Assembly (NCBI GenBank): GCA_028826165.1
Contig: JAPDFW010000059.1
Span: 1,633,501 to 1,697,500, forward strand
DNA length: 64,000 nt
From: Anaeramoeba ignava
Taxonomy: Eukaryota > Metamonada > Anaeramoebidae
Reading direction: 5' to 3'
Both the position numbers and the translations under genes were made by a program. A model generated the notes under the pieces. That model worked only from the letters and a program-made list of their open reading frames with translations. It had not been told where the DNA came from and ran no database searches. Below are positions 11,138 through 24,281 of this stretch, one piece after another (positions within the stretch are counted from its first letter, which is position 1; each line of letters starts with the position of its first letter).

Positions 11138-13203
11138 ATGGGAAATTTTTCAATATTTGAGAAAAAAAAACCACCACCAAATCCAAACACAGTTCAAAGT
11201 GCATATCCAAGAACACTTCCGAACGATCGGAACGAAAACACATATTCGATAATATTAAAAGAAAACAAGCATTATGTTTATCGATCACCATTAGCACTTG
11301 ATTCACATTTGAATCAATGGAAAACGGAAACACAAACGTTATATGAGAATTTAGAAGACACAAGCCGAAGATTTGCAACAAACCGGCTTTTCGGGACTCG
11401 ATCATATGATGTGAAAACAAAGAAATACGGAGATTACACTTGGGTTAATTATAAAGATTTTGCGGAATTAAGGACACATTTTGGATCGGGACTTCGCGAA
11501 CTTGGACTTGTAAAACATTCCCGAGTGGGGATATTCTCAATAAACCGCCTGGAATGGGTGGCTACGGAGCACGCCTCATATGCATACTCATTTGTGCCTG
11601 TTCCTTTGTATTCCACTTTTGGAAAATTGTTTATTGAATATATTATCAATCATGCGGAGATCAGTGTTATTGTGACAGAAGAAAAACATCTTGAGCTACT
11701 TAGCGAGGTTGCTGAGACATGCAAATCTCTAGAGAAGATTATTGTGATGGAGAATCGCAACGAACCAGGAGTTAAAGAGCGACTTGGAGATCAAATATAT
11801 GCGAAAAAATTAGTGGAAAAAGGGAAAAAAATTTATATGTTTGAAGAGATTGTTGAGAAGGGGAAAGTCAAGCCCTATGCACATGAACCTCCGCAACCTG
11901 ATGATCTGTGTTCGATCATCTACACCAGCGGGACAACATCATATCCCAAAGGCGTTATGTACACGCACCGAAGCATGGTGGCTGCGATCACCGGGTTCGC
12001 CAACATTGGGTATCACTATAATGAAACTGACAGGTACCTTAGCTACCTCCCGCTCAGCCATGTGTTCGAGCGCAATCTGGAGAACGCGATGGTCGGCACT
12101 GGTGGATGTGTGGGGTTCTTCTGTGGAGATCTGCGGTTGGTTGTTGATGACATCCAAAAAGTTGCACCAACGGTTTTTTGTGGAGTTCCTCGTGTGTTTA
12201 TGCGGATCTACGACCGCGTTCTTGAGCGGATCCGCGGGGAATCTATTCTAAAGCAGTATATCTTCAAGGTTGCTTTTGAACAGAAACGGAAAGCAATTGA
12301 AAAAAACGAGAACAGTTTTCTTTGGGATCTTTTAGTTTTCAACAAAACAAAAAAACAATTTGGCGGAAAAATCCGTTTAGTCATCAACGGAGCCGCTCCT
12401 TTGCCGAGTGTGCATCAAGAATTCTTCAAAATCCTTTTTGCTCGGCATACCATACAGGGATGGGGGATGACAGAGACTGGAGCAGCTGGATTGGTTCAAG
12501 TTTTTGATGACATCAAAGGGTTGGGTCACGTTGGTCCGCCAGTTTGTTGTTCCGATTTCAGGCTTGAGTCAGTCCCAGAGCTCAACTACTCCACAGAAGA
12601 CCGCCCTTATCCCCGCGGCGAGCTTCTTATCCGCGGCCGCAATGTCTTCTCGGGCTACTACAAAGATCCAGACAAAACTGCAGAGGCTTTCGATGGCAAA
12701 TGGTTCCGCACTGGAGACGTCGCACAAGTTCTTGAGAACGGTGTGTTCCAAATCATAGACAGGAAAAAAACGTCTTTAAACTCTCCCAAGGTGAATATAT
12801 TGCCCCAGAACAACTCGAGAATCTCTATACTCGATCTACGTTTGTCATGCAGATCATGGTTTGGGGATTGTCAACTGAAAATTTTCTTGTCGCTGTTCTT
12901 GTTCCTGAAAAACAACCCCTTCTAGACAAGTTTTCTTCCTCTTTTCCTTCTCTTGACCCAGATTCTCCCAAGCTCTATGACTCTATTTGTTCTGCTCCTG
13001 AAACAAAGAAGTTCTTATTGGCTGAACTTGAAAAACTTGGAAGAGAATCGAGTGTAAATGGATTTGAGATTTTGAAGAATTTGGTTATAGAGCCTGAGCC
13101 TTTTAGTGTTGAAAATGATCTTCTTACTTCCACTTTTAAAATTCGTCGGCATGAAATTGAAAAAAAATATAAAGACCAATTACTCAGTTTATATTTAAAA
13201 TAA
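11138..13203 (+). CDS. Long-chain acyl-CoA synthetase (AMP-binding), single-base frameshift
   Basis: It activates long-chain fatty acids to acyl-CoA through an acyl-AMP intermediate. Motifs: P-loop-like IIYTSGTTSYPKGVM, FCGVPRVF, INGAAPLP, QGWGMTETGA (motif II), GELLIRG..VFSGYYK, WFRTGDVAQ and IDRKK, then after the break FKLSQGEYIAPE (the fatty-acyl-CoA-synthetase signature) and TSTFKIRRHEI near the end. It is intronless. At 12764-12770 a run of seven A follows AGG; an eighth A would give IDRKKNVFKLSQGEYIAPE and a continuous 688-aa protein, normal for eukaryotic ACSL. As written, translation leaves the frame after IDRKK. Codon use in 11500-12760 is far richer in G+C than the surroundings, suggesting high expression. 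It starts at an ATG followed by GNFSIF, a possible N-myristoylation context. Confidence 0.92.
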
Positions 13204-15660
13204 TTAACATAATATTTAACATAATTTAATTAAAACAATTAAAACAATTAAAACAATTAAAACAATATTTAACATAATTAAAACAATATTTAACATAATT
13301 AAAACAATATTTAAATCAATATTTAAATCAAATATTTAAATTAATATTTAAATCAAAATATTTAACATAATTAAATCAAATATTTAAATCAAATATTTAA
13401 ATCAAATATTTAAATCAAATATTTAAATTAATATTTAAATTAATATTTAAATCAAATATTTAAATCAAATATTTAAATCAAATATTTAAATCTAAAATAA
13501 TTTTAAAATTTAAATATTTAAATCAAATATTTAAATCAAATATTTAAATCAAATATTTAAATTCAATATATTTATATCATAATATTTAAATCAAATATTT
13601 AAATCAAATATTTAAATCAAATATTTAAAACATTTAAATCAATATTTAAATCAAATATTTAAATCAAATATTTAAAATATTTAATAATATTTAAATCAAA
13701 TATTTAAATCAAATATTTAAATCAAATAATTAATATAATATTTAAATCAAATATTTAAATCAAATATTTAAATCAAATATTTAAATATATTTAAATCAAT
13801 ATTTAAATCAAATATTTAAATCAAATATTTAAATCAAATATTTAAATCAATATATTTAAATCAAATATTTAATTAAATCAAATATTTAAATAATATTTAA
13901 ATCAAATATTTAAATTAATATTTAAATCAAATATTTAAATCAAATATTTAAATCAAATATTTAAATCAATATTTAAATAATATTTAAATCAAATATTTAA
14001 ATCAATATTTTAATTTAAATCAAATATTTAAATCAAATATTTAAATCAATCAAATATTTAAATCAATATTTAAATCAATCAAATATTTAAATCAAATATT
14101 TAAATCAAATATTTAAATCAAATATTTAAATCAAATATTTAAATCAAATATTTTAAATCAAATATTTAAATCAAATATTTAAATCAATATTTAAATCTAA
14201 TATTTAAATTCAATATTTAAATCAAATATTTAAATCAAATAATTAAATCAAATATTTAAATCAAATATTTAAATCAAATATTTAAATCAAATATTTAAAT
14301 CAATATTTAAATCAATATTTAAATTCAATATTTAAATCAAATATTTAAATCAAATATTTAAATCAAATATTTAAATCAAATATTTAAAAAAATTAAATCA
14401 ATTAAAACAATTAAAACAATATAAAACATATTAAAACAATTAAAACAATATTTAAAACAATATTTAAAAACAATATTTAAATCAAATATTTAAATCAAAT
14501 ATTTAAATCAATATTTAAATCAAATATTTAAATCAAATATTTAAATCAAATATTTAAATCAAATATTTAAATCAAATATTTAAATCAAATATTTAAATCA
14601 AATATTTAAATCAAATATTTAAATCAAATATATTTAAATCAAATATTTAAATCAAATATTTAAATCAAATATTTAAATCAAATATTTTAAATCAAATATT
14701 TAAATCAAATATTTAAATCAAATATTTAAATCAAATATTTAAATCAAATATTTAAATCAAATATTTAAATCAAATATTTAAATCAAATATTTAAATCAAA
14801 TATTTAAATCAAATATTTAAATCAAATATTTAAATCAAATATTTAAATCAAATATTTAAATCAAATATTTAAATCAATTATTTTAAAATCAAATAATTAA
14901 AATATTTAAATCAAATATTTAAATCAAATATTTAAAATCAAATATTTAAATCAAATAATTAAATCAATATTTAAATCAAATATTTAAATCAAATATTTAA
15001 ATCAAATATTTAAATCAAATATTAATATTTAAATCAAATATTTAAATTAATATTTAAATCAAATATTTAAATCAAATATTTAAATCAAATATTTAAATTA
15101 ATATTTAAATCAAATATTTAAATCAAATATTTAAATCAAATATTTAAATCAATATATTTAAATCAAATATTTAAATCAAATATTTAAATCTAATATTTAA
15201 ATTAAATAATTAAATCAAATATTTAAATCAAATATTTAAATCAAATATTTAAATCAAATATTTAAATCTAATATTTAAATCAAATATTTAAATCTAATAT
15301 TTAAATTAATATTTAAATCAAATATTTAATATAATATTTAAATCAAATATTTAAATCAATATTTAAATCAAATATTTCAATTAAAACAATAAATCAAATA
15401 TTTAACATAATTAAAACAATATTTAACATAATTAAAACAATATTTAAAACAATATTTAAATCAAATATTTAAATCAAATATTTAAATCTAATATTTAAAT
15501 CAAATATTTAAGTCAATATTTAAATCAAATATTTAACATAATTAAAACAATATTTAACATAATTAAAGCAATATTTAAATCAATATTTAAATCAATATTT
15601 ATATAATATTTAAATCAATATCTAAATTAAATATTTAAATCAATTTTGAATTTGAATTTG
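13204..15660. repeat. Tandem 13-bp repeat field CAAATATTTAAAT
   Basis: About 2.4 kb made almost entirely of CAAATATTTAAAT units, with interspersed shorter TTAAAACAATA variants at the edges and near 14400-14460. Each unit contains the overlapping palindromes AAATATTT and ATTTAAAT. It lies between the 3' ends of the acyl-CoA synthetase (+) and CDC25 (-). No coding content. Confidence 0.85.
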
Positions 15661-15943
15661 TTAATTCTTTTCTTTTCTTTTTTCTTTTCTTATTTTATTT
15701 TCAATTCCAAAAAAAACCCAAAAACAAATTAAAAAAAAAAACAAGAAATTTTATTTCAAATTTTTTATTTCAATTTAAAAAATTTCACTTTTAAAAAAAA
15801 AAACAAAAACAAAAACAAAAACAATTCAAATTCATCAAGAATTCAAAATTAAAAATAATTAAAAATTAAGATTGAAAATTAAAAATTAAAAATTGAAAAT
15901 TAATCAAAAAATCAAATCAAATCAAATAAATGTTTTTCTCCAG

Positions 15944-17465
15944 TTACATTAATTTGCTAAAATAAATACTGGATAAATCATTTGTATCTCTAGTTTTTAC
16001 TTTATGATCTTTGGGATAATTAATGTACAAAGAACTAAAAGAACTGTTGCCTTCTGATGAAAGCTCAAACAACCTACGCTTAGAAACAGGAACAACTTGA
16101 GAATTTGGTGAATGAAGAAGAGACCGACAACTAAAAATTTGGTTCTCAAATTTCTCTTCAATTCGAGCAGATTTGGAAAGCCTCTCTTCATGTAAATCAG
16201 TGACTTTCATCTCTGCAAGAAACTTTGGGGTGTCTGATAAAGAAGAAGAACGCATCAATTGGGGGTGTGAATTGGAAGATCGGTGCCTTTTCATTTCCAT
16301 ATTGAGTTCAGGTTGAGAAAAACTTCGAGCGACTCTTAAGTTTTTATTCTTCCGACAAAACAATCGCAAATTTTCAATCGTAAAATTTGGTTGTTGAAGA
16401 AAATTAGTAATTTTTTGAAACCGAAATTTAAGTTCATTATTGCTCGCAATAAGTTCGTTTGAATGGTCTTTGTCTCGCATTTTGAGATACTCTTTTGGAT
16501 GACAGAATTCCTTGTTTTCTTTTGACATTTTGAAAAAATTGCGAAAACCTCCGCCTAAAATGTACATTTGTGGATAGAATAGTTTCGGATAAGGATTGCA
16601 TTTGTGATCGATTTGTCTGATGAAATGGAACATTGATGGTGCGCGATTTTTCGAAAACTCGCAGTGAAGAATAAGACATGCATTTTCGTAAATTTGTTCT
16701 GAAAACAAATTCGTGATGATCTTGAAAGGATCGTTCCAATTTTTGGCTCCTTTGATATGACCAGCTTCATATTCAAATGAAAATCTGCAATCAATTACAA
16801 AAATATAATCAAAATTGAAAGATTTTGGAGAATTAAGAACTTTTAAAAGCTTAATTAAAAAAAAAGGAGAAAAAAAAAAGGAGAAAAAAAGAAGAAAAAA
16901 AAAGAAGAAAAAAAAAGAAGAAAAAAAAATTTGTTATTAAAATTGAATTGAAATTGGAATGAAAATGAAGACTTACTGTTTGAGGAGAAATTGTTGGTAA
17001 TTCAGATGGTTCTTCTTTTGTTAATGAAAGAACAAGCTTTTCTAAACAAGGAAAAGAATTATCAAAATTTTTCGTATTTGCTAAATTCGGCATTGAAAAA
17101 GTTGACTTCAAATTATAAGTTGTAGAAGGGGTATAATTAGGGGACTTCTCGCATTCATTTAGTTTTGGAAGTGCATCTTGAAGTTTAATTGAGTTGATTT
17201 TCTTGATTATTGGTTTTTGTTGTTTGATTTCAATAGTCAAGTTTTGTTTTTTTGAATTCAAGTTACAAAACTCTTTTTTAGTTACTTCTTTCGTTTCTTT
17301 TTCCTGGATACTTTGTTTACTGGGATTGATTTGCTTTTGATTTTCGGTTTTGTTTTCATTTTGAACGGCTAGTTGACTTTTAATTTGAGTTTGACTTGAA
17401 TGTTGATTAAGAGCAGTATATTGAATATTGTCTAAATTGTTTGTTCTTTTCCTTTGGTTTTGCAT
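15944..17465 (-). CDS. CDC25: CDC25-type dual-specificity phosphatase
   Basis: Two exons, 17465-16977 and 16849-15944 (464 aa), are joined in phase 0 as ISPQT|LLKVLN. CDC25 removes inhibitory Thr/Tyr phosphates from cyclin-dependent kinases. The rhodanese-fold catalytic domain shows YIFVIDCRFSFEYEAGHIKGA, the active-site loop HCEFSKNR (His225, Cys226, Arg232) followed by APSMFHFIRQID, then YPKLFYPQMYILGGGFRNFF and FCHPKEYLKM, all in CDC25 order. The N-terminal ~160 residues are low-complexity (N/Q/K/S) and probably regulatory. A C-terminal extension of about 170 residues contains Ser-rich patches (RSFSQPEL, RSSSLSDTP) that look like kinase or 14-3-3 sites; that reading is inference. Confidence 0.93.
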
Positions 17466-18340
17466 TTTTTTTTTAAAGGAGTCTAATTTAAAAAAAAATA
17501 ATAATACGAGTTAAGATTATATTATTGAAAAAAAATGATAGAAGCAAATGTCTTTTTTTTTTTCAATTAGAAAAAAATTTTTTTTTTGTAATAGTTTTTT
17601 TCTTCTTTTCTTTTTAATTTGAACCAAATTATTTATTTATTTTTAAAACAAAATTAAACTATTACTAATGTTTTTTTTTTTTCCTTTTTTTAATTGTTTA
17701 TTTTGGATTAATTGATCTAATTTATTTATTAATTGAAAATAAAAAGCAAAAAACAAAAAGTAATTTTTTTATTTTAATTTTTAGTTTATTTTTTTTTTTA
17801 AATTTGATTCCATTTTGATACCTTTTTTCGCAAACTGAAACAATGAATTTTAAATTGAATTCAATTAAAAGTTATTTTAAAATATAATTTCAAACCAATT
17901 TATAAAATTGAAATAGTTAATTATAATTAAAATTTTTGAGGATTTATTCATTTATTTATTTTTTGAAAATTAAGTTTTTTTTTAGATCATGAATTAATTG
18001 TTTTAATCTTTTTTTTTCTTTTAATTTTTTGAATTAAACTTATTTCTGAAAAACTTAATTTTTTTTATACATATTTTTTAATATTAAATTGGGATAAAAG
18101 TTCTTAAAGGATGAATGGAAAATCGTGTAAAAGAAATTAAAAGCAAAAAAGTAGAAACAATTTTAAATTGAATTGTTCAGTTTCTAAATTATTTTGGATC
18201 TTTCTAAAATTTTTAATTAACAAAATAATTTAAAAACAACAAATTTTTTTTTATTTTTTTTTGAACTAGATCATTATTCAAATTCTTTTTTATTTTTTGA
18301 TTATTTGAATCCATTTTATTTTTAAAATTAAAAATTATTA
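17466..18340. other. A/T-rich unique spacer
   Basis: About 870 bp upstream of CDC25. It has poly-A/poly-T runs but no clear tandem repeat and no supportable ORF. It presumably includes the CDC25 promoter; no element recognised. Confidence 0.5.
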
Positions 18341-21300
18341 ATAAAACCAAATTTAATTATTCAACAAATCTATTTAAAAATTTATTAAATTTTTAATTAA
18401 AATTTTAATATAATTATATAATTATTTTTAATAGTTTTAATTTAATATTTAATTTATAAATCTTTTTAAAATAAATTAAATAATAAATTTATTAATTAAA
18501 TTTAATTATTTATTATTTATTTTATTATTAAATTGTTAATAAAATATTTTAATATAATTATATAATTATTTTTAATAGTTTTAAATTATTATTTAATTTA
18601 TAGATCTTTTTAAAATAAATTGAATAATAAATTTATTAATTTAATTTTAATTATTTATTATTTATTTTATTATTAAATTGTTAATAAAATTATTTTAATG
18701 TAATTATATAATTATTTTTAATAAGTTTTAAATTTATTATTTAATTTATAAATCTTTTTAAAATAAATTGAATAATAAATTTATTAATTTAAATTTTAAT
18801 TATTTATTATTTATTTTATTATTAACTTTTTAATAAAATATTTTAATGTAATTATATAATTATTTTTAATAGTTTTAAATTATTATTTAATTTATAGATC
18901 TTTTTAAAATAAATTAAATAATAAATTTATTAATTTAATTTAATTATTTATTATTTATTTTATTATTAAATTTTTATTAAAATATTTTAATATAATTATA
19001 TAATTATTTTTAATAGTTTTAAATTATTATTTAATTTATAAATCTTTTTAAAATAAATTAAATAATAAATTTATTAATTTAAATTTAATTATTTATTATT
19101 TATTTTATTATTAAATTATTAATAAAATATTTTAATATAATTATATAATTATTTTTAATAAGTTTTAAATTATTATTTAATTTATAAATCTTTTTAAAAT
19201 AAATTGAGTAATAAATTTATTAATTTAATTTAATTATTTATTATTTATTTTATTATTAAATTATTAATAAAATATTTTAATATAATTATATAATTATTTT
19301 TAATAGTTTTTAAATTATTATTTAAATTATAAATCTTTTTAAAATAAATTAAATAATAAATTTATTAATTTAAATTTAATTATTTATTATTTATTTTATT
19401 ATTAAATTATTAATAAAATATTTTAATATAATTATATAATTATTTTTAATAGGTTTTAATTATTATTTAATTTATAAATCTTTTTAAAATAAATTAAATA
19501 ATAAATTTATTAATTAAATTTAATTATTTATTATTTATTTTATTATTAAATTATTAATAAAATATTTTAATATAATTATATAATTATTTTTAATAAGTTT
19601 TAAATTATTATTTAATTTATAAATCTTTTTAAAATAAATTGAATAATAAATTTATTAATTTAATTTAATTATTTATTATTTATTTTATTATTAAATTATT
19701 AATAAAATATTTTAATATAATTATATAATTATTTTTAATAGTTTTAAATTATTATTTAATTTATAAATCTTTTTAAAATAAATTAAATAATAAATTTATT
19801 AATTTAAATTTAATTATTTATTATTTATTTTATTATTAAATTTTTAATTAAATATTTTAATATAATTATATAATTATTTTTAATAGTTTTAAATTATTAT
19901 TTAATTTATAGATCTTTTTAAAATAAATTAAATAATAAATTTATTAATTTAATTTTAATTATTTATTATTTATTTTATTATTAACTTTTTAATAAAATAT
20001 TTTAATGTAATTATATAATTATTTTTAATAGTTTTAAATTATTATTTAATTTATAGATCTTTTTAAAATAAATTAAATAATAAATTTATTAATTAAATTT
20101 AATTATTTATTATTTATTTTATTATTAACTTTTAATAAAATATTTTAATATAATTATATAATTATTTTTAATAGTTTTAAATTATTATTTAATTTATAAA
20201 TCTTTTTAAAATAAATTAAATAATAAATTTATTAATTTAATTTAATTATTTATTATTTATTTTATTATTAAATTATTAATAAAATATTTTAATATAATTA
20301 TATAATTATTTTTAATAGTTTTAAATTATTATTTAATTTATAAATCTTTTTAAAATAAATTAAATAATAAATTTATTAATTTAAATTTAATTATTTATTA
20401 TTTATTTTATTATTAAATTATTAATAAAATATTTTAATATAATTATATAATTATTTTTAATAAGTTTAAATTATTATTTAATTTATAAATCTTTTTAAAA
20501 TAAATTAAATAATAAATTTATTAATTTAATTTAATTATTTATTATTTTATTTTTATTATTAAATTATTTATTAAAATATTTTAATATAATTATATAATTA
20601 TTTTTAATAGTTTTAAATTATTATTTATTTTTTATAAATCTTTTAAAATAAATTAAATAATAAATTTATTAATTTAATTTAATTATTTATTATTTATTTT
20701 ATTATTAAATTATTAATTAAAATATTTTAATATAATTATATAATTATTTTTAATAGTTTTAAATTATTATTTAATTTATAAATCTTTTTAAAATAAATTA
20801 AATAATAAATTTATTAATTTAATTTAATTATTTATTATTTATTTTATTATTAAATTTTAATAAAATATTTTAATATAATTATATAATTATTTTTAATAGT
20901 TTTAAATTATTATTTAATTTATAAATCTTTTTAAAATAAATTAAATAATAAATTTATTAATTTAAATTTAATTATTTATTATTTATTTTATTATTAACTT
21001 TTAATAAAATATTTTTAATATAATTATATAATTATTTTTAATAGGTTTTAAATTATTATTTAATTTATAAATCTTTTTAAAATAAATTAAATAATAAATT
21101 TATTAATTAAATTTAATTATTTATTATTTATTTTATTATTAAATTATTAATTAAATATTTTAATATAATTATATAATTATTTTTAATAGTTTTAAATTAT
21201 TATTTAATTTATAAATCTTTTTAAAATAAATTAAATAATAAATTTATTAATTTAAATTTAATTATTTATTATTTATTTTATTATTAAATTATTAATAAAA

Positions 21301-24060
21301 ATATTTTAATATAATTATATAATTATTTTTAATAAGTTTTAAATTATTTTTTAATTTATAAATCTTTTTAAAATAAATTAAATAATAAATTTATTAATTT
21401 AATTTAATTATTTATTATTTATTTTATTATTAAATTATTAATAAATTATTTTAATATAATTATATAATTATTTTTAATAGTTTTAAATTATTATTTAATT
21501 TATAAATCTTTTTAAAATAAATTGAATAATAAATTTATTAATTTAATTTAATTATTTATTAATTATTTTTTATTAAAAATTATTAATAAAATATTTTAAT
21601 ATAATTATATAATTATTTTTAATTGTTTTAAATTATTATTTAATTTATAGATCTTTTTAAAATAAATTAAATAATAAATTTATTAATTTAATTTAATTAT
21701 TTATTATTTATTTTATTATTAACTTTTTAATAAAATATTTTAATATAATTATATAATTATTTTTAATAAGTTTTAAATTATTATCTAATTTATAAATCTT
21801 TTTAAAATAAATTAAATAATAAATTTATTAATTTAATTTAATTATTTATTATTTATTTTATTATTAACTTTTTATTAAAATATTTTAATATAATTATATA
21901 ATTATTTTTAATAGTTTTAAATTATTATTTAATTTATAGATCTTTTTAAAATAAATTAAATAATAAATTTATTAATTAAATTTAATTATTTATTATTTAT
22001 TTTATTATTAAATTATTAATAAAATATTTTAATATAATTATATAATTATTTTTAATAGTTTTTAAATTATTATTTAATTTATAAATCTTTTTAAAATAAA
22101 TTAAATAATAAATTTATTAATTTAATTTAATTATTTATTATTTATTTTATTATTAAATTTTTAATAAATTATTTTAATATAATTATATAATTATTTTTAA
22201 TAAGTTTTAAATTTATTATTTAATTTATAAATCTTTTTAAAATAAATTGAATAATAAATTTATTAATTAAATTTAATTATTTATTAATTATTTTATTATT
22301 AAATTATTAATAAAATATTTTTAATATAATTATATAATTATTTTTAAATAAGTTTAAATTAATATTTAATTTATAAATCTTTTTAAAATAAATTGAATAA
22401 TAAATTTATTAATTTAATTTAATTATTTATTATTTATTTTATTATTAAATTATTAATAAATTATTTTAATATAATTATATAATTATTTTAAATAGTTTTA
22501 AATTATTATTTAATTTATAAATCTTTTTAAAATAAATTAAATAATAAATTTATTAATTTAATTTAATTATTTATTATTTATTTTATTATTAAATTTTTAA
22601 TAAAATATTTTAATATAATTATATAATTATTTTTAATAGTTTTAAATTATTGTTTAATTTATAGATCTTTTTAAAATAAATTAAATAATAAATTTATTAA
22701 TTAAATTTAATTATTTATTAATTATTTTATTATTAAATTATTAATAAAAATATTTTAATATAATTATATAATTATTTTTAATAGTTTTAAATTATTATTT
22801 AATTTATAGATCTTTTTAAAATAAATTGAGTAATAAATTTATTAATTTAATTTAATTATTTATTATTTATTTTATTATTAAATTATTAATAAAATATTTT
22901 AATATAATTATATAATTATTTTTAATAAGTTTTAAATTATTATTTAATTTATAAATCTTTTAAAATAAATTAAATAATAAATTTATTAATTTAATTTAAT
23001 TATTTATTATTTATTTTATTATTAAATTTTTAATAAAATATTTTAATATAATTATATAATTATTTTTAATAAGTTTTTAAATTATTATTTAATTTATAAA
23101 TCTTTTTAAAATAAATTAAATAATAAATTTATTAATTAAATTTAATTATTTATTATTTATTTTATTATTAACTTTTTAATAAAAATTTTAATATAATTAT
23201 ATAATTATTTTTAATAAGTTTTAAATTATTATTTAATTTATAAATCTTTTTAAAATAAATTAAATAATAAATTTATTAATTAAATTTAATTATTTATTAT
23301 TTATTTTATTATTAAATTATTAATTAAATTATTTTAATATAATTATATAATTGTTTTTAATAAGTTTTAAATTATTGTTTAATTTATAAATCTTTTTAAA
23401 ATAAATTAAATAATAAATTTATTAATTTAAATTTAATTATTTATTATTTATTTTATTATTAAATTATTAATAAAATATTTTAATATAATTATATAATTAT
23501 TTTTAATTGTTTTAAATTATTGTTTAATTTATAGATCTTTTTTAAAATAAATTAAATAATAAATTTATTAATTTAAATTTAATTATTTATTATTTTATTT
23601 TATTATTAAATTATTAATTAAAATATTTTAATATAATTATATAATTATTTTTAATAGTTTTTAAATTATTATTTAATTTATAAATCTTTTTAAAATAAAT
23701 TAAATAATAAATTTATTAATTTAATTTAATTATTTATTATTTATTTTATTATTAACTTTTTTTTAATAAAATATTTTAATATAATTATATAATTATTTTA
23801 AATAAGTTTTAAATTATTATTTAATTTATAGATCTTTTTAAAATAAATTAAATAATAAATTTATTAATTTAAATTTAATTATTTATTATTTATTTTATTA
23901 TTAAATTATTAATAAAATATTTTAATATAATTATATAATTATTTTAAATAGTTTTAAATTATTATTTAATTTATAAATCTTTTTAAAATAAATTAAATAA
24001 TAAATTTATTAATTTAAATTTAATTATTTATTAATTATTTTATTATTAACTTTTTAATTA
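18341..24060. repeat. Satellite array of ~145-bp units, about 39 copies
   Basis: A head-to-tail array. The landmark TATAATTATATAATTATTTTTAA recurs near 18407, 18551, 18697, 18845 and onward to about 23927 (39 occurrences counted by eye, mean spacing about 145 bp, range about 141-151). Each unit also carries an ATCTTTTTAAAATAAATT segment with its single conserved C, sometimes preceded by TATAG to make AGATCT. Units differ by single substitutions and 1-3 bp indels. G+C is only a few percent. There is no ORF. Possible roles: centromeric or heterochromatic satellite, or matrix-attachment DNA. Confidence 0.9.
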
Positions 24061-24281
24061 AAAAAAAAATAAGAAAAATTGTTTGTTTTGTTTTGTTTTG
24101 AATTGATTTGAATTGATTCATTTATTAAGTAAACTAAATGAACCAAAAATAGAAGAAAATAGTAAAAAAAAAGAAAATAGAAAAAGTTTGAGAATAAAAG
24201 AAAAAAAAAGGTAAAAATCAATTTGGAAAAAACCAAAAAAAAACAAAAAAAAAGTTTTTTGAATTTGGTTTAAATTTGATT

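Noticed and set aside
12760..12775. Programmed frameshift in acyl-CoA synthetase
   Set aside because: No stimulatory structure or known precedent is visible, and two other genes show similar indels in low-complexity runs; sequencing error is simpler. Kept only as an alternative.
18341..24060. CRISPR-like or mobile-element array
   Set aside because: Units are contiguous with no spacers, no terminal inverted repeats, no ORF and no target-site duplication; it is a plain satellite.
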